A DNA stretch of 64,000 nucleotides from Promethearchaeota archaeon (GTDB lineage: Archaea; Asgardarchaeota; Lokiarchaeia; Sigyniarchaeales; SOKP01), in the NCBI GenBank assembly GCA_019058245.1, contig JAHPZJ010000006.1, positions 62,001-126,000 on the forward strand, written 5' to 3'. Below, one piece after another: positions 27,491-37,020 of the stretch; the stretch's first letter is position 1, and every line of letters starts with the position of its first letter. Under the pieces are notes generated by a model. The model saw nothing but the letters and a program-made list of their open reading frames with translations. It ran no database searches and was not told the DNA's origin. The position numbers and the translations under genes were made by a program.

Positions 27491-29593
27491 TTATCGATTT
27501 ATTAAAAATTTTTTTTCAATATCTTCTATTTGTTTTAATATACCAGCATTTTTATGAAACTGGTTATAAAGTATTTTAATTTTTATCAAAATAGAATCTA
27601 ATTCATCTAATGAATAAAGCTCAAAATTTTGTACATCGAAACGAGGTATTAAGAATTTAACTGGAATTGTTTGAGGATCAATTTTTAATTTGAATAATTC
27701 TCTTAAAATGTTGTAATCTAAATTAGACTTTAAATATAATTCATCTAAAAACAATAAATTTACTAAAGAATTGCTCAATTTTATAAAAAACTTAAGGATT
27801 GCATTTAGTTGATTACGATATTTGTTATCAAACCTTTCAAATTCAGAATTGATTATAATTTTGAAATCATTTGAGTTAAAATCATATCTTAATTGAGAAA
27901 TAAGTTGTATAATTTTTCCTAATTGTGATAATATCATAGGAATTTTTCCTGGTAAGGGTAATCTCTTAATAAAACTTCCATTAAATCGCAAATATCCTCC
28001 TGACATGTGTAAAGTACCAAAAAGTGTTTTAAACACCAGATCTAATACGTTTGAATTAAGAATTGTTAACAATCCAAATAATTGATCAGTGTTGAATGAA
28101 GCAATTTTTATAAAATAGAGACCCGTTATATTAGTGAATATCCCTGGATCATAATAACAGGTTAAATCTTTCGCAATTTCCCTAAAGATTAGTTTTTCAC
28201 AGGCAATTTCGTTCCAAATATGATCAAAATTATTATTATAATTAAAGTATGAAATTTTGATATCTTTTCCAGCAATTTTTATTCTTTTATTAAATTTAAT
28301 ATAATATTTTTCAATATTGCCTGTTCCAATTAATAACAAATCATTATCTGATTGAGGTTCATCACTTATATTGTCAAAATATTTCCTATATTTTAAAAAA
28401 CCAAAAGGTCGATATATTATTTTTAAATCTTTATAGGTGTCAGAAAAGGTTTTATAGTTATTAAATAAATATGCTACTAAATTTATATTTCCTGAAATTG
28501 GAATTACATTAGACGGAAATTTCTGAATTAAATCTTGATAAACTTTTTTAACTTTAATTCTGTTATTTTCAATTAAATCATTTATATTATTTATATTTTT
28601 AATTTTTATCTCTTGGTTCTTGCTTTGACCATTCTTTTTAAAAGACAATATTATAGGATATGTGGCCGTGTTTTGAAATATGAGTAAAGATGAAATATTT
28701 ATAATTTCTTTAATATTGGATTCATTCAATAATAACTTTCTGATTTTAACGCCATAATCTGCGGATAAAAATTTATTAGGCAGAATAAGTGAGAGAGAAC
28801 CGTTATTATTCAATAATTGTAAGGATCTCTCAATAAAAATTATAGAAAGGTCATATAAACGATAAGCAGTTTTATATCTATCTCTAATCTTTTTCTTAAA
28901 TTCTAAATCTTTTATCTTTTTATTTTCAATATAAGGAGGATTTCCAACTATTATATCGAATTTTTCAGATCTAAATTCTAAAAGATAATCCAGATTGAAA
29001 AGATTAAATTTAAGAGCAGATTTTTCAATAATCTGGTCAAGAATTATTGTGTTAAAATCCTCAATGACTATATTACGAAGGAAAAATTTATCCACATTAG
29101 AAGAGAGCACCCATTTAAATAACCTTAATTTTGAGACAATAAGAGCAGAATTATCAATTTCAATTCCATAAAGATTATTTTGAATTATTGTTTTTTTTAT
29201 ATTGAAATCAGATAATTTAGGATAAATAATTCTATAAATTTGATATAATTTTTCTGCAACAGATATTAAAAATCTCCCAGAACCGCAAGATGGATCTAAG
29301 ATCCTGATATTATTAATTATTTTGGTAAAGGTTTTATTAAATTTCTGATTATTGTTAAATAAATGAGCAATCCTTTCTAAATTTAGTTCTCCTTTAGTTT
29401 TATTTTGATAATTCAAGATCTCTTCAAAATGTATTCTGAAAATGTTAGATACGATATAATCTACAAGCTGCTTAGGGGTATAAATTATTCCAAGATTACG
29501 ATTCTCATCCTTCTCGAGAAATTTTTCATTTTCAAATCTCTCAATCTTTTGCTCTATTAAACGGTACATTTCTCGAGTAAATGATTCTTCCAT
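27491..29593 (-). CDS. Eco57I/TaqI-type N6-adenine DNA methyltransferase
   Basis: 700 residues. Amino-methyltransferase motifs are in the gamma-type order: motif I region RILDPSCGSGRFLISVAEKL (near residue 105) and motif IV VGNPPYIE (near residue 220). The C-terminal half (about 410-650) has the pattern of a target-recognition domain (SGGYLRFNGSFIKRLPLPG), as in type IIG enzymes. There is no PD-(D/E)XK nuclease segment before the methylase, so it is either a solitary methylase or works with a separate nuclease. Two nuclease-fold genes lie 3-5 kb away. It diverges from the PPP phosphatase gene. Confidence 0.9.
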   Translation of the reverse strand: MEESFTREMYRLIEQKIERFENEKFLEKDENRNLGIIYTPKQLVDYIVSNIFRIHFEEILNYQNKTKGELNLERIAHLFNNNQKFNKTFTKIINNIRILDPSCGSGRFLISVAEKLYQIYRIIYPKLSDFNIKKTIIQNNLYGIEIDNSALIVSKLRLFKWVLSSNVDKFFLRNIVIEDFNTIILDQIIEKSALKFNLFNLDYLLEFRSEKFDIIVGNPPYIENKKIKDLEFKKKIRDRYKTAYRLYDLSIIFIERSLQLLNNNGSLSLILPNKFLSADYGVKIRKLLLNESNIKEIINISSLLIFQNTATYPIILSFKKNGQSKNQEIKIKNINNINDLIENNRIKVKKVYQDLIQKFPSNVIPISGNINLVAYLFNNYKTFSDTYKDLKIIYRPFGFLKYRKYFDNISDEPQSDNDLLLIGTGNIEKYYIKFNKRIKIAGKDIKISYFNYNNNFDHIWNEIACEKLIFREIAKDLTCYYDPGIFTNITGLYFIKIASFNTDQLFGLLTILNSNVLDLVFKTLFGTLHMSGGYLRFNGSFIKRLPLPGKIPMILSQLGKIIQLISQLRYDFNSNDFKIIINSEFERFDNKYRNQLNAILKFFIKLSNSLVNLLFLDELYLKSNLDYNILRELFKLKIDPQTIPVKFLIPRFDVQNFELYSLDELDSILIKIKILYNQFHKNAGILKQIEDIEKKFLINR

Positions 29594-29663
29594 CAGAATT
29601 TAACCAATAATTAAAATTCTTTATTTATAAAAACGATAAAGACTATAATAAAAATGATGTAAT

Positions 29664-29672
29664 TTATATAAA
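29664..29672 (+). promoter_or_regulatory. TATA box of the PPP phosphatase gene
   Basis: TTTATATAA centred near 29667. Transcription would start near 29693, about 6 nt before the TTG start codon, so the message would be almost leaderless. No Shine-Dalgarno sequence is present. Confidence 0.45.
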
Positions 29673-29698
29673 AAACAAAACTTTGGATCAATTCAAGT

Positions 29699-30598
29699 TT
29701 GAATGAAATTGATAAATCATTTCTAAATGATATAATAAAAAATCCACATAAAATATCTGAGATAGAATTTGATAAGATATTACAGATATTAAGGACAGTT
29801 AAAAACATTTTAGATGAAGAATATTTACTTCTAAAATTCAAAATAAAGGAAGAGATTGAGGAAGTTTATGTAATAGGAGATATTCATGGAAATTTAAATA
29901 GTTTAATGAGACTGATAGATATAATCAATAAAAACAATCCAAAATTAGTTATTTTCTTAGGAGATATAGTTGATCGTGGACCAAAACAATTAGAATGTTT
30001 GTTAATAGTTCTTATTTTAAAGATACTTTTCCCTTTAAAATATTATATATTGAGAGGAAATCATGAGACCTTAGAAATGAATGAGTATTATGGTTTTCTT
30101 AGAGATTTTAATTTAAGATTTAAGAATATTAATAAATTTAATGAAATATTGAACATTTATAACTTTCTTCCAATATGTTCTTTAATTAATGGGGGCATTT
30201 TATGTTTACACGGTGGAATTCCGAAAGACACCGAAATTATCAAAAAATTACAAGGTCAAAAATGTAAAAATTTGAAACTAATATTCAATTCAGTCGCACA
30301 AAGTATATATCAAATTATGTGGAATGACCCTAAAACTGAATTAAATGGTTTTTCTGACAGTTTTAGAGGTCCAGGAATCTTTTTTTTTGGATATGATGTT
30401 TTTGAAAATTTTATGGAGGTAAATGATCTGAAGTATCTTATTAGAGCACATGAATGTTTTCCAGAAGGGTTCAAATGGTTTTTCAACAAAAGATTGTTAT
30501 CAATATTTTCTTCTGCTGATTATAGAGGATTTTACCACCCAAATCCTGCTTCTTATGCAATAATTAAAAATAATGAAGTAATTCCAAAACTCATATAA
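29699..30598 (+). CDS. PPP-family Ser/Thr protein phosphatase
   Basis: 299 residues. All signature motifs of the PP1/PP2A superfamily are intact: GDIHGNL (near residue 59), GDIVDRG (near 88), GNHE (near 121) and the later LHGGIP metal-binding His. Two-metal phosphoesterase, expected to dephosphorylate proteins in the cytosol. It has an N-terminal helical extension of about 50 residues. The start is TTG at 29699. Divergent from the methylase. Eukaryote-like signalling enzyme, though PPP enzymes also occur in other archaea and bacteria. Confidence 0.93.
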   Translation: MNEIDKSFLNDIIKNPHKISEIEFDKILQILRTVKNILDEEYLLLKFKIKEEIEEVYVIGDIHGNLNSLMRLIDIINKNNPKLVIFLGDIVDRGPKQLECLLIVLILKILFPLKYYILRGNHETLEMNEYYGFLRDFNLRFKNINKFNEILNIYNFLPICSLINGGILCLHGGIPKDTEIIKKLQGQKCKNLKLIFNSVAQSIYQIMWNDPKTELNGFSDSFRGPGIFFFGYDVFENFMEVNDLKYLIRAHECFPEGFKWFFNKRLLSIFSSADYRGFYHPNPASYAIIKNNEVIPKLI

Positions 30599-30667
30599 TT
30601 AGAAATGGAAAATGTATTTCTATACTTTTACTTTTCAATCATTTATGTGTATTATTATTCTTTGTAT

Positions 30668-31597
30668 CTATAGGATATCAAATGCTTTTATTACTTTACT
30701 AATTTGATTATCCTCTATTATGGGTATATACTTTCGTTCTTCCTTAAACATTTTTTGAGCAGTATCTTCTACAGTATAGTTTTTGTCAATCGAAATTACA
30801 TCTTCTAATTTTGTTAAAAATCCTTCTATTTTTATAAGATCAGAAAGCATTTGTTCAAAAAGATTGAAGTCCTCTGCAAATTTCTTCTTGTATTCAAGAT
30901 AAAAATCTATTATTTCACACACATCTGATTTAGTAATAATTCCTAAATCAATCTCAGCCCTTCTACTGGGAATATCCGCAAAAGAAAAAAGTTCATTAGC
31001 TTCTATAATTTCAGATTTGCGATTAATAGATCCAATCAGGTCTTTTTCTGCTTCCTCCCCTCTCACAACAAGAATATCAGTTTTTTTTTTACTGAGTTTA
31101 TAAATAGCTTCTTTAAAAAGAAATCGTGTTTCAATTTTATCAATAGGTTTAACACCCATATGATCTGAAATTTTCCTCCTTCCTTTTTGTCTAAACGCAT
31201 AATAAATAAATTCACAAAAGAGACCTACAATTATTCCTAATAAAATGATTCCTGCTAATCTATTTATTCCGCTTTCTGATAAGATTGGTATATCAAAAAT
31301 GTTCATCTCAGGGAAAAATAGGAATAGATAAACAACTATCCACGATGCAAATATCCTTCTTATCCCTACTCTCTCTTTTGGTTCTAATCCTTCTAATAGT
31401 ATCACAAATATGCTAGTTAAACTTGCCATACTCCAAGCTAGATACCATTCCTTTATAAAAACGGGTAAATATACTTGAACTATAGAAAAACCAATAAATA
31501 CAATAAATGCTAAGGTTGCCCATCCATGTCTTTTTATAAAACTGAAAAATTTTTTTATTCGATTTTTCTTCTTATTTTCATTATTTATTTCATTCAT
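30668..31597 (-). CDS. Membrane protein with C-terminal CBS domain pair
   Basis: 309 residues. A basic N-terminus is followed by four probable transmembrane helices (about 28-48, 52-70, 84-100 and 116-135). A soluble part then carries two CBS repeats: KPIDKIETRFLFKEAIYKL...ILVVRG as the first, and VEDTAQKMFKEERKYIPIIE as the second. CBS pairs bind adenosine nucleotides and regulate the attached module. The membrane part is not a recognised transporter. Likely a nucleotide-responsive membrane protein of unknown output. Confidence 0.75.
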   Translation of the reverse strand: MNEINNENKKKNRIKKFFSFIKRHGWATLAFIVFIGFSIVQVYLPVFIKEWYLAWSMASLTSIFVILLEGLEPKERVGIRRIFASWIVVYLFLFFPEMNIFDIPILSESGINRLAGIILLGIIVGLFCEFIYYAFRQKGRRKISDHMGVKPIDKIETRFLFKEAIYKLSKKKTDILVVRGEEAEKDLIGSINRKSEIIEANELFSFADIPSRRAEIDLGIITKSDVCEIIDFYLEYKKKFAEDFNLFEQMLSDLIKIEGFLTKLEDVISIDKNYTVEDTAQKMFKEERKYIPIIEDNQISKVIKAFDIL

Positions 31598-31824
31598 TAG
31601 TTATTTCCACCAAGTTTTTATTTATCTATTATTTTATTCCATAAATAGTTTACATGAATAGATTTAAGCTGGATTGTTGGATTTTCATTAGAGTTCTTCA
31701 AATTATTAGTAATATGATTATAAAATTATTTTTTTTATAAAGCAAGTTAAACATAAATTTTATCGTAAACTAATTTAGAATATATTTTAAAATTGATATA
31801 ATAATATTAGCTAAAAGGATCAAG

Positions 31825-32418
31825 ATGAAAGTAAAATCTAATATTGATAAGCTAATACCTCCTCAGAAAGATCTTTTATTAAATGAAATTGGAATAATTA
31901 ACCAAAAAATTAAAAAATTTGATGATTATTCTTATATAATTAAAGGCTGGACTATCACTTTATAGTCTGGATTTACTTCTCTATTCTTAATCAATATAAT
32001 CTCTAATTCATTGTCAGAATTTACCCTATATATACCAGCTGCAATAGCATTTTTCTTCTGGGGTCTTGATGGTATCTCAAAAAAATACCAACGATTTTCT
32101 ATAGTAAGAAATATGGAGGTGGAAGACTTTCTTAATGATAAACTTTCAGAGGATTATGAATTCTATATTTATGATGCTGTGGCACGACTTAGTAGAGAAA
32201 ACAAATTATTCAAGACAAATTATATTCATAAAACAAAATTTTGGAAATGTTTTCTTGTTAGAAGTGTAAGTTTATTGTATCAAGTTCTAATCACAGTTAC
32301 ATTCTTTCTGGGGATTTTTTTTATTCCTAATTACGTAATTGTTAACCTAATTTTCAGTGTGTCTTTTTTGATCTTTTTTAGTCTTTGTTGGCACTTCAGT
32401 CATAAAAGAAAGTTTTAA
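31825..32418 (+). pseudogene. Two-TM effector-like membrane protein, broken by an in-frame TAG
   Basis: From the ATG at 31825 the frame reads MKVKSNIDKLIPPQKDLLLN and on to IIKGWTITL, hits TAG at 31963-31965, and continues in the same frame without further stops to 32418 (SGFTSLFL..., then the TTG at 32011). Joined, it makes a protein of about 197 residues with two hydrophobic pairs. It resembles small two-helix membrane proteins of bacteria (SLATT-like) that have a helical N-terminus and the segment KGWxITLxS. TAG is used as an ordinary stop elsewhere here (for example trpS), so a nonsense mutation or sequence error is likelier than recoding. Confidence 0.6.
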
Positions 32419-32471
32419 ATTTGGAGAGGTTTAATAGAGCTTCAAGATGTAACTCATCAAAAACTTAAATC

Positions 32472-33236
32472 TTAATTCTCATCACTTAAGGGTATTGTAA
32501 ACCATAAATTTTCTTCTTTATCAACAGGATATAGTAGACTCCTTTCATGTCTAGATTCTTCGTCAGTAAACGTTTCTCGAGTAAGATAAGAAATTAAATT
32601 CGAAATGAAAAAAGTGAAACTCAAATTTTCCAATTGATAAACCGAATACATGATGTGATTTGGTGGGCCCCATAATTTAAGAAAAATATTATTATTTAAT
32701 GATATATGATTAAGATAATTACCACTTATTCTATCAGCTTTTACCTTATCCCTTATATATTGTTCTGAATAATCCCCTTCAAAAGAAAATATCCCATTAA
32801 AAATCTTACGATCTGGAAATGTTATAGATAAGAATTTTCCGATTTTATTCATTTTCTTAATAATTTGGTTTAATCTTTGATTTTTTGCATTTGTTTTAAC
32901 TTCTATTACCGCTCTAACGGAGTTTGGACTTACGATATAAAATTCTCCTTCATTGAATAAAACAGGAAAATTGTTGTCTATTATTAAAATATCTATTTGT
33001 GTGGAGCTTTGAACTTGATGATTTTCAATCTTTACAACAAATCCAGTGCCTATTGTGAAAGATTTTGGAATTACTCGTCTAAGGATATTTCTCAAAAAAG
33101 ATTCTTTATAAGCACCTTCTTGTCCCCAATTGGCATCCCCTATTAGATTTCTAACCCTATCTTTGATTGCTGTAATTTCAAGAGCGATAGATTTATAAAA
33201 TCTCTCTAAATTAGATAGATTACTATTATCAGACAT
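32472..33236 (-). CDS. DUF6602-like PD-(D/E)XK-fold protein
   Basis: 254 residues. The core contains GQEGAYKESFLRNILRR (helix with Glu), STQIDILIIDNN (Asp of the motif) and SVRAVIEVKTNA (E-x-K), so the PD-(D/E)XK nuclease signature is complete. The overall pattern fits DUF6602 proteins of bacteria. Predicted nuclease or nuclease-derived protein. Ends 2 nt after the next minus-strand gene's stop region, in one unit with the second nuclease-like gene upstream. Both probably belong to a defence-type cluster. Confidence 0.75.
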   Translation of the reverse strand: MSDNSNLSNLERFYKSIALEITAIKDRVRNLIGDANWGQEGAYKESFLRNILRRVIPKSFTIGTGFVVKIENHQVQSSTQIDILIIDNNFPVLFNEGEFYIVSPNSVRAVIEVKTNAKNQRLNQIIKKMNKIGKFLSITFPDRKIFNGIFSFEGDYSEQYIRDKVKADRISGNYLNHISLNNNIFLKLWGPPNHIMYSVYQLENLSFTFFISNLISYLTRETFTDEESRHERSLLYPVDKEENLWFTIPLSDEN

Positions 33237-33238
33237 TT

Positions 33239-34258
33239 TTATTGATTCATATCAATTACTGATGTAATTATATTTTTAAGTGTCTCTTTATACTTTTCAA
33301 TATGTTCAAGTTTTAATGGAAACGCTAAAACAATTGTTTCTTGCCTATCACTATGCGTGCTAGGGGTTACTCCAATTTCATTAAGTTGATCAGTGATCAA
33401 GTCCATGTCCTCATCTAAAATTTTAATATCTACGGTTGTATAATTAGATTTTCTCGGATGGAGCCATAAACAATTTCTTAATTCGGTTCCAACAGCAATA
33501 TGATATTTATTATAGGTAATTTTTGTATCTTTCTCATAACAATTTTTAAACATTTCAATAACTTTTTCTGAGATTAGTAATGCTTTTTCAAATCCCGATT
33601 TTTGTTCCCAATAGGATCTCCCTACTTCTTCTGCTTGAATCTCTATATCATCCTCTGGTGTTTCATAAATATCCAGAATTTTCATAAAATCTAAAGTAAA
33701 ATTATCTCCTACTTGTAATGCGTTTAACTGAATTGCTATGATAGGAATGGATTTATTCATTAAAGAAATAACATTAAAAAATCTATTTGTTATTTCTTCA
33801 GCAATTATTACAGCACGATGTTCATAATTAGGATTTTTACTTTTTTCAAGATCCCAGTATTCGATAGTCCTAATGATGTGACTAGGATCTGTTTTCCCTA
33901 ATTGAATTTCAACCTCATAAAGCGTTTTGGTATCTGGATCTGATAATAAAAAATCCATTCTTCCTCCACTTGACTGAGTATGTTCCCTTCTAATTACCAT
34001 AAGTTCTCCTAAACCAAGCAATTCTGTATGTTCTTCAATTATATCTTGTAACCACTTCTCATTGTATCTAGGATGTCTTTTTAATGATATTTTCTTTGAA
34101 ATAACAAAAACCTGTTTCTTATTATCTATATTCGATGGTTCAATATTTTTGGATTCTATGGTTATTATATATTTAATAAAAAGCAGTATTTTATTTTTTG
34201 TATATTTTTCATTCTGATTTAAAACAAGGTAAAGATTTCGATGTTGCCGAAGGAACAT
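33239..34258 (-). CDS. Predicted PD-(D/E)XK-like nuclease, N-terminus uncertain
   Basis: 339 residues as read from the only ATG (34258). The conserved-looking part begins near residue 48 (KKISLKRHPRYNEKWLQDII). It shows GGRMDFLLSDPDTKTLYEVEIQ, with Asp and a Glu-x-Glu in place of the usual Glu-x-Lys, then SHIIRTIEYWDLEK. This is typical of nuclease-fold proteins linked to restriction or transposons. The first 20 residues overlap the plus-strand gene's leader, so the true start is doubtful. A TATA-like sequence lies inside the annotated N-terminus near 34170. Co-directional with the DUF6602-like gene. Confidence 0.6.
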   Translation of the reverse strand: MFLRQHRNLYLVLNQNEKYTKNKILLFIKYIITIESKNIEPSNIDNKKQVFVISKKISLKRHPRYNEKWLQDIIEEHTELLGLGELMVIRREHTQSSGGRMDFLLSDPDTKTLYEVEIQLGKTDPSHIIRTIEYWDLEKSKNPNYEHRAVIIAEEITNRFFNVISLMNKSIPIIAIQLNALQVGDNFTLDFMKILDIYETPEDDIEIQAEEVGRSYWEQKSGFEKALLISEKVIEMFKNCYEKDTKITYNKYHIAVGTELRNCLWLHPRKSNYTTVDIKILDEDMDLITDQLNEIGVTPSTHSDRQETIVLAFPLKLEHIEKYKETLKNIITSVIDMNQ

Positions 34259-34260
34259 TA

Positions 34261-36240
34261 ATGAATTGGCAGGTCGAAATTGCTTTTAAATTAGATGAGA
34301 TGGTTAGGCAAAACCAATTAACTCCTGAATTAAAAGATACAATTTTAGGTGAGTTTAATTCGTTATTTGCAGAACATTATAAATTATACGGTCATTCAAA
34401 AGAAAATCCTATTTATTTTTCAGCTAGATTTGCCCTATATATGATGGCAAGAGTTCTGTATTCGACACCATATTGGTCAAATCTTTCATATCAGGATTTA
34501 TGCACAGAACTTCATTTCAAGAAAGAACTTGATCAATACGATGATCCTGACCATGTTCCTGAGAAAGCTATATGGGAAAGTCTTGAAGATAGGATCTCTG
34601 GTTTTCTTAGTGAGCAAGAGGCTCCTGATGACATAATAGAATCATGCTTAAAGAAAATAGTACCCTATATTGAAAAAGTATTACAGGAGATTGATTTAGC
34701 TAATAGTGCTAAAGATTTATTTGAAGGAAGAACGGTAACGCCTAGAGTATTATTAATTAATGACATAATAAATTGCCCAGATTCTGACGCTCTCAAGATG
34801 GTAACGCTTTTACCAGCCCCCATGAAAGCATTAGCTTTATTGTTGGCTGATCATCCTGATGACCATCCAGGAGGGAGATTATATGAAATAAATGGTAATT
34901 GGCTTTCACATCAATTCCTTTCTATTGGTTTAACTAGATCAGGTGATATAAAAGATATAGGTTCTATTTTACCAATTATTGCTAGGACTAATAGATGGGA
35001 AATTAATGATTTTAATAATCTCGGTATTGAGATTACTCAAAGCGAATTGAATTCTCTTAAAAAACATGTTAGAGCTACCATATATCAGCATTTATATGAT
35101 AGAAATACAATAAACCATCAAAATCTCATGTTTGGTTCTTTGACAGAGGTTATATATAAAACTATAGAATCCGTTCATGTTGCTATAGCTGTCCATGAGG
35201 ACAATAACTTTATAGGTATTAAAGAGGCTTCTCAAAAAGTTGGAAAAAGACAGTATACTGATTATTTAACTCAAGATACATTGTTAGGTTCAAAAACTAT
35301 TATAGAATTCAGTGACATAATTAAATCATATCTATTGCATAATTTTTATACCGATGGTGATCTATGGACAAGGTTCACAGAAGAAAACTATTATTATATA
35401 GACGCGTTAAATGCTCTTGATGAATTGAGCTCTGTTCAGGATATTGTGCGACCTGTAAGATTGATGCTAAGACAAGCAATAGGTATTGATACGCGAGGTT
35501 ATTCATTGTTATTCACTAATCCATTGTATAAAGCATGGGACATAATAATGCTATTAGGAGATTTATTTGGTACTGATGCTCTTTCTTTTGAATCATTAGA
35601 AGATCAATTGTTTGATGGAGATGCCAATACTAGACTTTTTCAGCCTAATCATATGGATAAGACTAAGAAAGATTCATTGGCGCTTTATGACCAAGTATTG
35701 ACAAACGACGATTATCATAACACTTACCATACCATGCTAGAAGCTGACCAAAGAGTATTAAAAGAAGGATTACGAAAGCTGATCTACTTAGGATGCAAAG
35801 GAAGTGGATCTGGACCAAATGGAGAAATCACAGAAGTAGATATTAGAAAAGTTTTTAGGGGTAAGACATTTTCTGTACTTTCAAGATTAACTGGGGTTCA
35901 AGAGACAGATATACCAATTCTAAGACAAGGCAATACTCTTGGTCTTTGGGATGACCATTTTGGTAGTCAATCACTTACAGATAAATTAAATATCTTTAAT
36001 GAAAAATTCCAGGACTTTCGTAGTGAGTATTCAAGGAGTGGAGATCTTAAGCTTGCATATATGACTTTATATGATAAGTACCCGATTGCTAAAGTGGCTT
36101 TCATGAATAAAGCCGAACTATTTAATAATAAGCTAGGTGCAGCAGCATTACTAGGTAGAAATATTAGAGGCATCTATCCATTAAATAATTTCATGAGACT
36201 ATATGAAGCACTCCTCTCAGATATTGTTTTCGCCCCTTAA
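34261..36240 (+). CDS. Large uncharacterised protein of an accessory region
   Basis: 659 residues from the ATG at 34261, chosen over the TTG at 34198 because AAGGA stands 6 nt before it. Soluble, with no membrane segments, no Cys clusters and no recognisable P-loop, nuclease or protease motif. Several segments look helical; a loop GCKGSGSGPNGEIT lies near residue 535. Base use is less AT-biased than in neighbouring genes, which is consistent with transfer. It diverges from the two nuclease-like genes. I do not recognise the family; a role in the same defence-type cluster is only inference from position. Confidence 0.65.
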   Translation: MNWQVEIAFKLDEMVRQNQLTPELKDTILGEFNSLFAEHYKLYGHSKENPIYFSARFALYMMARVLYSTPYWSNLSYQDLCTELHFKKELDQYDDPDHVPEKAIWESLEDRISGFLSEQEAPDDIIESCLKKIVPYIEKVLQEIDLANSAKDLFEGRTVTPRVLLINDIINCPDSDALKMVTLLPAPMKALALLLADHPDDHPGGRLYEINGNWLSHQFLSIGLTRSGDIKDIGSILPIIARTNRWEINDFNNLGIEITQSELNSLKKHVRATIYQHLYDRNTINHQNLMFGSLTEVIYKTIESVHVAIAVHEDNNFIGIKEASQKVGKRQYTDYLTQDTLLGSKTIIEFSDIIKSYLLHNFYTDGDLWTRFTEENYYYIDALNALDELSSVQDIVRPVRLMLRQAIGIDTRGYSLLFTNPLYKAWDIIMLLGDLFGTDALSFESLEDQLFDGDANTRLFQPNHMDKTKKDSLALYDQVLTNDDYHNTYHTMLEADQRVLKEGLRKLIYLGCKGSGSGPNGEITEVDIRKVFRGKTFSVLSRLTGVQETDIPILRQGNTLGLWDDHFGSQSLTDKLNIFNEKFQDFRSEYSRSGDLKLAYMTLYDKYPIAKVAFMNKAELFNNKLGAAALLGRNIRGIYPLNNFMRLYEALLSDIVFAP

Positions 36241-36275
36241 TTTTATTTAAACATTAAATTATCCATTATTTTATT

Positions 36276-36632
36276 ATGAAAAGAAAAGAGAAAAGATTAA
36301 TAGCACTTAAAGACCCTAAATTACGCAAAATAAGAACGGAATTAAGGAATTTATTACGACAAGCCTATGAGGATCATTATAATCGGTTCTTTGAGAAAAG
36401 AAAGACGATTCGCAATGATAAGACCATAAGTGAGGAGGAGAAAAAAATAAGACTTCAACAACTTTACCAAGAGAGTGAGAAATTGAAATTTGCTTATACT
36501 CACTCTGTGATAGGTTGCCGTCTATGTGGTAGAAGAGATCTTGACCTAATATATAATCCTATTTTAAATAAGTGGTATTGTGAGAGTTGTTATGAATTTA
36601 ATCGGAAAGGGCACGAAGAGTTATATCCTTAA
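36276..36632 (+). CDS. Small basic protein with C-terminal zinc finger
   Basis: 118 residues. The first 70 are a charged helical region (EKRLIALKDPKLRKIRTEL ...), followed by CRLCGRRDLDL and YCESCYEF, a four-Cys zinc finger. It is likely a nucleic-acid-associated protein, but no family is recognised. Convergent with the LSm gene, 13 bases apart. Confidence 0.65.
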   Translation: MKRKEKRLIALKDPKLRKIRTELRNLLRQAYEDHYNRFFEKRKTIRNDKTISEEEKKIRLQQLYQESEKLKFAYTHSVIGCRLCGRRDLDLIYNPILNKWYCESCYEFNRKGHEELYP

Positions 36633-36645
36633 TTTGTAAGAGAAG

Positions 36646-36909
36646 TTATGTAATTTGGCTGGCATCAGGTTTTATGAATAAGAGGTTATTCCCACGTATA
36701 AATATCTCATTGTATTTAGCCACAGGCGTACCCTCAAGCAATTCAGTAGCCGATTCAAGAATCATGTTCATGTAAGCGTCGATCTCCTTTAATAATCCCC
36801 TATATTCAGTTCCGTCTTTTAATCTAAGTAAGATTATTGAGTTTTGGGCAGCCTGAAGGATGGATAGAGGATTTTTTGATTTTTGTTGTTGATCGTTTCG
36901 GTTTGACAT
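36646..36909 (-). CDS. Sm-like archaeal protein (LSm)
   Basis: 87 residues. Sm1 motif LKDGTEYRGLLKEIDAYMN (about 30-48, with the RNA-contacting Asp and Asn) and Sm2 motif IFIRGNNLLFIKP near residue 70. The N-terminal extension is rich in Gln and Asn. Forms a ring that binds U-rich RNA and takes part in RNA metabolism, like eukaryotic Sm/LSm. Normal length. Confidence 0.95.
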   Translation of the reverse strand: MSNRNDQQQKSKNPLSILQAAQNSIILLRLKDGTEYRGLLKEIDAYMNMILESATELLEGTPVAKYNEIFIRGNNLLFIKPDASQIT

Positions 36910-37020
36910 TTTTAATTCTTAAATTACTAAAATAATTATAATATTTATAGAAAAGATAATTTAAAGATAGCATTTTTTGAATTAAAACCTTACGACATTA
37001 TAAATACAAGATAAAATGCT

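Noticed and set aside
31963..31965. TAG read as pyrrolysine
   Set aside because: TAG closes other genes in the window and no pyl gene is present; mutation or error is simpler.
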